The position numbers and the translations under genes are program-made. The notes below the pieces were generated by a model. That model did no database searches. It saw nothing but the letters and a program-made list of their open reading frames with translations, and was not told the DNA's origin. From Nonlabens sp. (lineage in GTDB: Bacteria; Bacteroidota; Bacteroidia; Flavobacteriales; Flavobacteriaceae), in contig JALZUY010000205.1 of assembly GCA_023301395.1 (NCBI GenBank), forward strand, positions 1-20,874: a stretch of 20,874 nucleotides of DNA. Direction: 5' to 3'. Positions 8,046 to 15,119 of the stretch are shown piece after piece (the stretch's first letter is position 1; each line of letters starts with the position of its first letter).

Positions 8046-8621
8046 ATGCGCTTATTACTCTCCTTACTAATTCTCTCTATCCTAGTAAGTTGTACCAGTA
8101 GCAATACAAGTAGCTTAACGAGTACAAAATCAAATAATGTGGCATTACTCAAAGTTGATTACTTGACAAACACCTTTGAAGGAGGAACAATTTTAAATTT
8201 TCAAAATCACAATTCCTTCAGTTTATCGACAGGATTTCAAGAGCCTGGCGATTTTGGTAGTGTGCAGGTTTATTATGATGGGTTGAATGAAATGATCTTT
8301 AACGGCACCATTGTATGGGCTGGACTAGGAGAACGTAGTTATCCACAAAACATGGATCTACCAGCTAGTTTTTCATTATCTAATCAACCAGCACCACAAC
8401 CTAGTGACTACTATATGAAAGTAGTTAATTATGATCAAACAGCTTATTATCCTAACATGATAGACTATACCGCATTATGGATTGCTGTTAAAGATCTTGA
8501 CGTGGTTGCAAAATACCGAGCAAACAATCCAGATGAATACGTTCACTTGCTTTTATACACACCTAGTGTAGGTATAGGAAATCCTACAGAATGGGACTGG
8601 TATATTATGGTTAAAAATTAA
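8046..8621 (+). CDS. Lipoprotein of unknown function
   Basis: The 191-residue product starts MRLLLSLLILSILVSC, a typical short lipoprotein signal with cysteine 16 as the likely acylated residue, followed by a Ser/Thr-rich spacer (TSSNTSSLTSTKSNN). The mature part looks like a beta-rich domain (VALLKVDYLTNTFEGGTILNF, GSVQVYYDGLNEMIFNGTIVWAGLGE) with many aromatic residues and a closing WDWYIMVKN strand. I do not recognise a named family. The pattern of a lipid anchor, a flexible tether and a small beta domain suits a periplasmic or surface-exposed protein. It stands alone between the palindrome and the dehydrogenase gene, in the same direction as both neighbours. The 98-nt gap downstream contains a promoter candidate, so it is probably a single-gene transcript. 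Confidence 0.75.
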   Translation: MRLLLSLLILSILVSCTSSNTSSLTSTKSNNVALLKVDYLTNTFEGGTILNFQNHNSFSLSTGFQEPGDFGSVQVYYDGLNEMIFNGTIVWAGLGERSYPQNMDLPASFSLSNQPAPQPSDYYMKVVNYDQTAYYPNMIDYTALWIAVKDLDVVAKYRANNPDEYVHLLLYTPSVGIGNPTEWDWYIMVKN

Positions 8622-8643
8622 TGAACTAAATTTCATTTGAGAC

Positions 8644-8673
8644 TTTGTAATATGCTTCTTTATAGTTAGTTTG
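8644..8673 (+). promoter_or_regulatory. Candidate promoter for the FAD-linked dehydrogenase
   Basis: TTTG at 8644-8647 is followed after 18 nt by TTAGTTTG at 8666-8673, one mismatch from TAnnTTTG. It lies 46 nt before the ATG at 8720. The match is good but not perfect. Confidence 0.5.
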
Positions 8674-8719
8674 AAGCTTACAATTTTCAACGCTTTACAG
8701 CAAAATCAATTCTTAATTA

Positions 8720-10096
8720 ATGAGTCATCACTTGTTTCAAAAAATACTAAACGATTCTCAAATCATATATGGAGATGGTCTTAACGATCGTTACCACCAT
8801 ATATGGCACATGGATGAACCTCTTAAAGCATTGTGCGCTTTACTACCATCAACCACTCAAGAAGTAAGTGCTATCATGGAAATATGTCATAATAACAACT
8901 TACCTGTTGTTGTCCATGGAGGACTCACAAATCTTGTAGGAAGTACTGAAACTAAAGGAAACGAGGTTGTTATTTCCACCGAGCGATTAAATAAAATTGA
9001 AGAAATAGATGTTGCCAGTAGAACGATGACTGTTCAAGCTGGAGTTATTCTAGAAAATATTCATGATGCCGCTACTGAGAAGGAATTACTTTTCCCACTT
9101 AATTTTGGAGCTCGTGGTAGTGCTCAAATCGGCGGAGTAATTTCTACAAACGCTGGTGGTTTGAGAGTTCTTAAATATGGAATGACTAGACGACTAGTGT
9201 TGGGACTAGAAGCGATCCTCGCAGATGGCACTCTAATTTCATCTATGAAAAAAATCATCAAAGACAATAGTGCCTATGATCTAAAGCAGCTTTTTATAGG
9301 GTCTGAAGGTACTTTAGGAATAATTACTAAGGCTATTTTAAAACTAGAAGAAGCACCTAGTAGCAGAAACGCAGCTTATATAGGTTTTGATTCTTATGAT
9401 AAAGTCGTTTGTTTTTTGAAGTATATGGATAGTAATCTTGCAGGAAAACTAAGCGGTTTTGAATTGATATGGCGCAATAGTTATGAGCAAATGACAAGTG
9501 TGAGCGATATTGTAAGACCACCATTGCCTTATGACTACAACTATTATGTTCTTATAGAAACGCTAGGTAGTCATACACAAAATGATCATACTGAGTTTCA
9601 AACGTTGCTTGAAAATGCACTCGAAAAGGGATTTATACTTGATGCCGTTATGGCTCAATCTGAGAGTGATGTAGAGTGGTTTTTTAGAATACGAGAGGAT
9701 GTAAATAACCTAGTAGATTTCATGAAACATGATCAGCACTTTGATATAAGTCTTCCCATTCCTTTAATAGGTGATTACATCGCTGCACGTTATAAATCCC
9801 TAGCAATAATTGAAGGTGTTGAACAAATTTATGCCCTTGGTCACGTAGCAGATGGAAACATTCATTTTATGATAGGTAAATCAAATTTAAGTATAGAATT
9901 GAAGAAAGAAATTGATCATTGTATTTATGATGGACTCAAAGAAATAGGTGGCTCAGTGAGTGCAGAACATGGTATAGGAACTCATAAAAAGGATTACCTA
10001 GAACTATGTCGTAGTCCAGAAGAAATCACTTTAATGAAAGTTATTAAATCTACTATGGATCCTAGTAATATATTAAATCCTGGGAAGATCTTTTAG
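8720..10096 (+). CDS. FAD-linked D-2-hydroxyacid dehydrogenase (GlcD/D-lactate dehydrogenase family)
   Basis: This 458-residue flavoenzyme belongs to the VAO-type family that includes GlcD, D-lactate and D-2-hydroxyglutarate dehydrogenases, which oxidise D-2-hydroxyacids to 2-oxoacids and pass electrons to quinone, cytochrome or ETF. The FAD domain spans about 35-215: the pyrophosphate loop PVVVHGGLTNLVGST at 62-76, then FGARGSAQIGGVISTNAGG at 129-147 and IGSEGTLGIITKA at 193-205. The C-terminal cap shows GHVADGNIH at 374-382 (family GHxxDGNxH, metal and substrate contacts), AEHGIGTHKK at 415-424 and DPSNILNPGKIF at the end. It is complete and of normal length, with no Fe-S subunit gene next to it, so a stand-alone soluble dehydrogenase is likely. 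The substrate cannot be fixed from sequence; 2-hydroxyglutarate or lactate are the leading options. Its stop codon overlaps that of the convergent gene. Confidence 0.92.
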   Translation: MSHHLFQKILNDSQIIYGDGLNDRYHHIWHMDEPLKALCALLPSTTQEVSAIMEICHNNNLPVVVHGGLTNLVGSTETKGNEVVISTERLNKIEEIDVASRTMTVQAGVILENIHDAATEKELLFPLNFGARGSAQIGGVISTNAGGLRVLKYGMTRRLVLGLEAILADGTLISSMKKIIKDNSAYDLKQLFIGSEGTLGIITKAILKLEEAPSSRNAAYIGFDSYDKVVCFLKYMDSNLAGKLSGFELIWRNSYEQMTSVSDIVRPPLPYDYNYYVLIETLGSHTQNDHTEFQTLLENALEKGFILDAVMAQSESDVEWFFRIREDVNNLVDFMKHDQHFDISLPIPLIGDYIAARYKSLAIIEGVEQIYALGHVADGNIHFMIGKSNLSIELKKEIDHCIYDGLKEIGGSVSAEHGIGTHKKDYLELCRSPEEITLMKVIKSTMDPSNILNPGKIF

Positions 10097-10827
10097 AGGT
10101 CCTCAGTTTCTTCTGCTTTGGCACCTTGGTTATCGATATAACAAAAACGTGTTAGGATATAAAGCCCAAACAAATAACTGGCTCTTTCCAGGAAAAAGAA
10201 TCGTTGAGGAAACAATTCATAATAATGAGCCATCATTGCTGAAAAGTCTGCAAATACAAAAGCAAAAATGGCAAACAAAAAGTAAGTTGATTTAAAAGAT
10301 TCTCTAGTAGAATTTGAAAGGCCTGACAAGAAGCAAGCCGTCATTCCAGTTATTCCAGTAAGTAATATTAAGAAGAATTCTAACTGAGACTTTAAACTTT
10401 CTTCAAAACCGTAAATGCTATATATAAAAAAACAAGTATTAGCTAAAAACATGAACGTAAATATGATGTATTCATAACGTTTAATTGAAGTCCATTGAAT
10501 ACTCTTAAAAACCCATAATCCTAGTATTATATATAAAGGAACACTAGAGAACAAAAAAATTAATGGCCCAAAAGATAAAGCATAAAAAGTAAAACCTATA
10601 CTTGAGCATAACTCTAAAAGATATATCAAATAAATCCATTTACTATAATGACGAACTTGAATAACGAAAAATAAAAAAACAGCGAGAGTAGAAACGAATC
10701 TAGCAAGCCTTATATATTGTAGATCTCCATGGACAACAGTAATTACGTTGATAACTATGAAAATAGCACTTAGAATTAACATTTGAGTCCTAATAGCCTT
10801 ACTAGTAAACTGTGTGAATAAAAACAT
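10093..10827 (-). CDS. Polytopic inner-membrane protein, possibly YhhN-like
   Basis: The 244-residue product has about seven or eight hydrophobic helices (for example TQMLILSAIFIVINVITVV, FVSTLAVFLFFVIQV, FLILLTGITGMTACFLSGL, YFLFAIFAFVFADFSAMM) and a charged, disordered tail (AKAEETEDL). Size, helix count and the FADFSAMM segment recall the YhhN/TMEM86 family, which includes lysoplasmalogenases and whose members carry a conserved aspartate in a similar place. The resemblance is weak and I would not assign enzymatic activity. It starts at ATG 10827 in an AT-rich gap and ends tail-to-tail with the dehydrogenase gene, with stop codons overlapping by two bases. It could equally be a lineage-specific membrane protein. 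Confidence 0.6.
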   Translation of the reverse strand: MFLFTQFTSKAIRTQMLILSAIFIVINVITVVHGDLQYIRLARFVSTLAVFLFFVIQVRHYSKWIYLIYLLELCSSIGFTFYALSFGPLIFLFSSVPLYIILGLWVFKSIQWTSIKRYEYIIFTFMFLANTCFFIYSIYGFEESLKSQLEFFLILLTGITGMTACFLSGLSNSTRESFKSTYFLFAIFAFVFADFSAMMAHYYELFPQRFFFLERASYLFGLYILTRFCYIDNQGAKAEETEDL

Positions 10828-11014
10828 ATAAGACTAAGTTAATTTATTTTATTTTCTAAACAGAAATATAAAATGCTAAATTAATTCAATTTATTTTTCA
10901 CTACATATTTAATTGAATTTGCATTAATCTCAATACTCTATGAGATAACTGATTAGTTGTAAAATAAAATTGTTTTATTAAGAAATAAATTATGAGAATA
11001 AGATTAGATCAAAA

Positions 11015-13354
11015 TCATCTCAAAAGTGAAAAATGTCCTTTATAAGTAATTCCATTCTCGCGTTCTACTATAAACCAATAATCACTTGCTGGCAAAGGAG
11101 CACCATTATAGGTTCCATCCCATCCTATTCCATCGGCACTGATTTGCTTAAGAAGTTTACCATAGCGATCATAGATGAAAATTTTATTATTAGGCTCGTT
11201 ACTGCCATTGATGATTTGCCAGAAATCATGGTAATTATCACCATTTGGTGTAAAATATCGCGGGTGATATAACATTACAACTTCCTGAGAAACGGTAGAA
11301 CAACCATCAACATCTCTCACGTAAATCGTGTATTCATCAATCGATAATCTTGAGAACACATTAGAACTTTGATAAGAACTACCATCTATAGAGTATTCAA
11401 AGTCACCTATACCATTAACTTCTATCGTTATTGAATTATCATTTAAAGTCCAGTCGTTAATTATTATATTAGAAATTTGAACACTAGTTTCTAGCACATC
11501 AAATGTGACTGTGGTATCACAACTGGTAGCTCCTTGAATATTTGAAATTGTAACATCATAACTTCCTGCCGTAGTAATAATAATAGATGATGTCATCTCA
11601 CCCGTGGACCATAAGTACTCATCAAAACCAGTTCCTGCGTTAATCGTAGCTAGTTGATTATCGCAAACAAAATACTCCTGTTCTAATAATACTTGAGGAT
11701 TAGGTATGAGTTGTAATTCAAAAGTGGTCGTATCAAAACAGTTTTCACTACCTACCACACTTATTCTAGCGATGACCTGTTGATCGTTTGAAATATTACT
11801 ATAAGAAATCGGATTTACTATAGCCGTATTTGCAATTAAATCTGCTTGAGACTCAAAGTAATCTACTCTTAGACCATTAGGTCCTTGCCCATTTAATACC
11901 GCAGTGTTTTGCCTGGTTAAATCAAACATTTCAGTACCATCTCCATTACTATCACAAAGAACCATGTCTGTTAACATATTTGCGACTGGAGTATTAAATA
12001 TAGTGATCATGGCCGAGTCTGTGAAAACTTGACCCGTTGTTGCAGTAATATTAAGAACCACATTATAAGTTTCCGCAGTTGCATAAATATGATTTGTGTT
12101 TTCTTGATTTGAAGTATTCCCATCACCAAAATCCCAAGAAACAGATATGAATGACTGAGACGAATTTGCTGTAAACTGTGTTGAATCTCCTAAGCAAAGA
12201 TTCTCTACAATAAACCCAATATCAAAATAGGATTGTACAAATGGTGGTAATCCTAATCGGGAATTTCTTCCATTAAGACTTACTCCGTTTTGAGAATAAG
12301 CAGATAAGACACCTACTTCATCTGGATTATTAATAACGCCTAGTTGAGTAGAGCCATCCTGTGCAATATAAATCTTACCATCACTAGCTAGCTGGAGAGA
12401 ATTATTTGAACCAGAAGCTGTATTTGAAGATTTGGCACCTAGAAAGGTTTTTGAAGCATCTACATCTATAGCATTGAAATTACTCAAGTCAAATTGAAAA
12501 ATCCCATCAAAACTTTCAGAGACATATAAAAATCTGCTTCGCGGACTGAATTCTAGTCCATAGATTTTAGAAGGATTGAATCCTGCATTAGATCCAAACG
12601 AGGTAATCTGAAAAGGGTTACTCAACACACCAGTAGCAGCATCAAAATCTAGAAGCTCTAAAATTTCTGATTCATTATAAACAACGGCTACTTTAGTCCC
12701 ATCAGGTGCAGCTTTCATTTGACCAATAGTATCTGCTAGTACGGTTACATTATTACCTACTGCACTAATTACTGCTGTGGTATTTAATCCTGCTCCATCA
12801 ATCAAGTAAGATGTAAACTCATTTGAATTATAACGATGAGCAATTACCCAAACATCGGTACCATTTGAATGTCCTACAGCCGTGATTTTCTCAGTTGTAG
12901 AAACATGAAGCAATATGTTCTTATCCATATTCACATCTCCTAATCCATTATCTAGTGACATGTCAACAACGCTATATCTCAAACCAGCTGGAGCAGCAAG
13001 AGATTGTAGAGTAAAAACAAAATATAAATTTTGATTTACTGGATGAGGAACTATTAAACCAGATTGTGTACTAGAAGAATTCCCTTGCAATTGAGAACCG
13101 TTAGGCATAGTTTGATGTATCCTATTGTACACAGTTCTACCATCGGTATAAAATCTTAAATTCCCTTGAGCATCTGAGATTGTTGCACAACCTTCAATTG
13201 TACTTAAACTACCGTTTGTTAACGCAGTTGGAGTTCCATTATTGAAACTTAAACCAGCATTACCTCCAAAATACCAGTTTGACGCTTCTCCTTGAGCAGT
13301 TAGAAGTTGTAAAGCACCTATTAATAAAAAAAACAAGAAATAAGTCCTCAACAT
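11015..13354 (-). CDS. Secreted PKD-domain protein with T9SS type B (gliding-associated) C-terminal domain
   Basis: This 779-residue exported protein starts MLRTYFLFFLLIGALQLLTAQ, a signal peptide. I chose ATG at 13354 over an in-frame TTG six bases upstream. The N-terminal 370 residues look like a beta-propeller-type module (ASNWYFGGNAGLSFNNG, GNLRFYTDGRTVYNR, FSPRSRFLYVSES, LQLASDGKIYIAQDG). A PKD domain follows at about 393-453 (SVSWDFGDGNTSNQENTNHIY). Beta-rich segments come next, and the last 80 residues form a type B sorting domain (YFTPNGDNYHDFWQI, KIFIYDRYGKLLKQI, GWDGTYNGAPLPASDYWFIV). That tail sends proteins through the type IX system to the cell surface. No catalytic domain is visible, so adhesion, gliding or matrix binding are the likely roles. 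It is a single leftward gene; IS debris lies just upstream of it. Confidence 0.88.
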   Translation of the reverse strand: MLRTYFLFFLLIGALQLLTAQGEASNWYFGGNAGLSFNNGTPTALTNGSLSTIEGCATISDAQGNLRFYTDGRTVYNRIHQTMPNGSQLQGNSSSTQSGLIVPHPVNQNLYFVFTLQSLAAPAGLRYSVVDMSLDNGLGDVNMDKNILLHVSTTEKITAVGHSNGTDVWVIAHRYNSNEFTSYLIDGAGLNTTAVISAVGNNVTVLADTIGQMKAAPDGTKVAVVYNESEILELLDFDAATGVLSNPFQITSFGSNAGFNPSKIYGLEFSPRSRFLYVSESFDGIFQFDLSNFNAIDVDASKTFLGAKSSNTASGSNNSLQLASDGKIYIAQDGSTQLGVINNPDEVGVLSAYSQNGVSLNGRNSRLGLPPFVQSYFDIGFIVENLCLGDSTQFTANSSQSFISVSWDFGDGNTSNQENTNHIYATAETYNVVLNITATTGQVFTDSAMITIFNTPVANMLTDMVLCDSNGDGTEMFDLTRQNTAVLNGQGPNGLRVDYFESQADLIANTAIVNPISYSNISNDQQVIARISVVGSENCFDTTTFELQLIPNPQVLLEQEYFVCDNQLATINAGTGFDEYLWSTGEMTSSIIITTAGSYDVTISNIQGATSCDTTVTFDVLETSVQISNIIINDWTLNDNSITIEVNGIGDFEYSIDGSSYQSSNVFSRLSIDEYTIYVRDVDGCSTVSQEVVMLYHPRYFTPNGDNYHDFWQIINGSNEPNNKIFIYDRYGKLLKQISADGIGWDGTYNGAPLPASDYWFIVERENGITYKGHFSLLR

Positions 13355-13485
13355 ACTCAACTTTTTGATTAATACGTAATTTAATGTGAGTTCGATCTAA
13401 AAAAGTAGATTTTGAAATAGGAAAAAAGAGAAGCAACTTACACATTAATAGTCTGAAATACAATCTTTTACAAAAAATTTCTCTT

Positions 13486-13680
13486 ATGATTTCCGAATCT
13501 AAAGTTATTGAAATTTACTGTAAAATCGATGACTTTATGAAAGATTACGACGCTACAATCGCTAATTATGGTATTAAATCACTTAATTCTATCAAAAAGC
13601 GTAATAGAAAATTTATTATGTCTGACAGTAAAGTGATGAGTATCCTAGTTTTATTTCATCTTATAGAGGTCAGTAGTTAA
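13486..13680 (+). pseudogene. N-terminal fragment of an IS982-type transposase
   Basis: The open frame begins MISESKVIEIYCKIDDFMKD and continues through KKRNRKFIMSDSKVMSILVLFHL, which I recognise as the start of IS982-family transposases (usual pattern EIFCxIDDFC, RNRK, MSDSEVMTILxLFHL). Those proteins are about 290 residues long; here only about 60 are left. The frame breaks exactly where the left end of the IS1595-like element begins (13668), and the last residues (EVSS) are encoded by that element's terminal repeat. None of the catalytic DDE region is visible downstream of the second element, so the rest has been deleted or lost. It cannot make an active transposase. Confidence 0.8.
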
Positions 13681-13684
13681 TTGC
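13668..13684 (+). repeat. Left terminal inverted repeat of the IS1595-like element
   Basis: GGTCAGTAGTTAATTGC matches the reverse complement of the right end (GATCAGTAGTTAGTTAC) at 14 of 17 positions, with an unbroken 10-base block TCAGTAGTTA. Confidence 0.75.
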
Positions 13685-13715
13685 TTATCTTGTATATCAA
13701 TAGATACAGTTATTT

Positions 13716-14584
13716 ATTGATATTTTTAAAGGTCAAAATCTTCTAGAGTTCTCTGATCGGTTCAAAACAGATACAGATTGCAAAGAATACTTATCATTTA
13801 TTAAGTCAAAGACGGCCTATAAATATCTTAAATGTGACCATTCAAGATATCAGCCTGTCAAGAACTTTGGAAGACAATATAATATTTGTAGTCATACTGA
13901 ATCAGCTATGGAAAACACACTTTTTCATAAGATCAAGTTTGGTGTTAGAAAGGCTTTTTCATTTGTTTTGAAATGGCTACTACAACCAAAAGCCTATCAG
14001 CTAGTTATATGGGTGTACGTTATGGGGTTACTGAAAAGACAGCTAGACTTTTTATGATAAAGGTTCGTGAAGCTATGTCTTCAAGCGGTAATAACCCAAT
14101 GGATGGAGACGTTCATGTAGATGAATTTGTTATTGGTGGTAGAGATCCAGGAAAGAAAAAGAAGGCCATTACCGCTATACAGCTCACAGAAGATGGAAAA
14201 GTAAAAAGAATGTATACCATGAAAATAGAAGACTTCTCAGCACAATCTCTACAATACATTTTTGCAAATCATATTAGTCGTGAAGCAAAAGTAGTTACAG
14301 ACCAGTGGCGAGGTTATCGACCTATTTCAAAGACCTACCAAATTACTCAAATAAAGAGTAATGGAGGATTAAATTTCAAGACATTACATATAATGATTCA
14401 TCAAGTTAAATCTCGGATCAGAACTACATATTCGTTGATAAGCGAACATAATCTAAATAGATACTTTAATAGATTTTGCTTTAGAATAAATAGGTCAAAA
14501 ACTAAAGCGATCATATTTAATAACCTCGTTACCAAAATGGTCAACTCAGATATTATTTATCAATCTAAATTAATGCGTAACTAA
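13716..14584 (+). pseudogene. Frameshifted IS1595-family transposase
   Basis: Two overlapping frames together spell one transposase of about 290 residues. The first, from about 13716 (no ATG; ATT-GAT where relatives start Met-Asp), reads DIFKGQNLLEFSDRFKTDTD, a weak zinc ribbon, and HTESAMENTLFHKIKFGVRKA. The second continues FFICFEMATTTKSLSASYMG. They join at the T-run 13955-13959, where one missing T explains the shift. The second frame has the ISXO2-like DDE domain: HVDEFVIGG, a shortened GGRDPGKKKKAITA loop, VVTDQWRGYRP and IHQVKSRIRTTYS. Two of the four expected zinc-ribbon cysteines are tyrosines (YLKC and YNIC). The missing start, the frameshift and the lost cysteines make it inactive. 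The intact part from ATG 13973 (203 residues) could still be expressed but lacks the DNA-binding end. Confidence 0.85.
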
Positions 14585-14593
14585 CTACTGATC
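14577..14593 (-). repeat. Right terminal inverted repeat of the IS1595-like element
   Basis: GTAACTAACTACTGATC is the inverted partner of 13668-13684 and overlaps the end of the transposase frame, whose stop codon is at 14582-14584. Confidence 0.75.
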
Positions 14594-14676
14594 TTTATAA
14601 ATCTATTTTTATGATGTTATAATTAAAGTGATATTCTAAAATATTCTGTTAAACATTACTTACCTTCTTGTCAATT

Positions 14677-15087
14677 ATGAAAGTAATCTGTTACATAAGC
14701 AGTTTCGCAAACAATCTTAATAAAGATGATATTAATTCTTTAATAAAATCTGTAAACCTATATAATAAAGAGAAAAACATAACTGGTGTTTTAATAATTA
14801 GAAATAAGTCTTTCTTTCAAATTTTAGAAGGAAATATTATTGATATTGATACGCTCTATGCTAAAATCATTGAAGACAAAAGACATATAGGCTTATTAAA
14901 AATTTCAGAGAATGAAATTGAGGACCGTATTTTCAATTCCTATAATAGTGGAGAATTTGATACGATTGACAATTACTCAAGTTCTAAAAAATTACTTAAA
15001 TACTTTAACTGGATAAGAAATGCTGATCATCCAGTGATAGAAGAAATTATAACCTTAACTAAAAACTACATTCTTCACAATAAGTAA
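14677..15087 (+). CDS. Short BLUF-domain blue-light sensor
   Basis: BLUF proteins bind FAD and respond to blue light by rearranging hydrogen bonds around the flavin. The 136-residue protein (ATG at 14677; an in-frame TTG nine bases earlier is less likely) is nearly all BLUF domain: MKVICYISSF, NITGVLIIRNKSFFQILEG and KIIEDKRHIGLLKI. The key residues sit at the spacing of AppA: Tyr6, Asn30 and Gln48 correspond to Y21, N45 and Q63. The positions matching W104 and M106 are Tyr89 and Ser91, which is unusual and may change the photocycle. A helical tail of about 40 residues follows, with no GGDEF, EAL or cyclase domain, so output must go through a partner protein. It lies directly beside IS debris and converges on the DUF255 gene with a 32-nt gap. 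No clear promoter is visible. Confidence 0.88.
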   Translation: MKVICYISSFANNLNKDDINSLIKSVNLYNKEKNITGVLIIRNKSFFQILEGNIIDIDTLYAKIIEDKRHIGLLKISENEIEDRIFNSYNSGEFDTIDNYSSSKKLLKYFNWIRNADHPVIEEIITLTKNYILHNK

Positions 15088-15119
15088 ATTATTGAGCTTA
15101 TTAATCACTCTCAAATTCA

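Larger units (their letters stand above)
13668..14593 (+). mobile_element. Degenerate IS1595-like insertion sequence (926 bp) with terminal inverted repeats
   Basis: The element is bounded by 17-bp inverted ends (13668-13684 and 14577-14593, 14 of 17 positions matching) and carries one transposase gene broken by a frameshift. The length suits the ISPna2-like IS1595 group. The eight bases outside the ends, CTTATAGA on the left and TTTATAAA on the right, agree at six positions, consistent with a decayed 8-bp target duplication, which is the known size for this family. It landed inside an IS982-type transposase gene. Both ends are drifting and the transposase is dead, so this is an old insertion. 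Confidence 0.75.

Noticed and set aside
10883..10919. Nine-base inverted repeat AATTCAATT/AATTGAATT with a 19-nt loop upstream of the membrane-protein gene
   Set aside because: It is made only of low-complexity AT sequence with a long loop; chance is the simplest explanation.
13361..13485. Possible left end of the IS982-type element in the gap before its transposase fragment
   Set aside because: No right-hand end is left to pair with, so no terminal repeat can be demonstrated.
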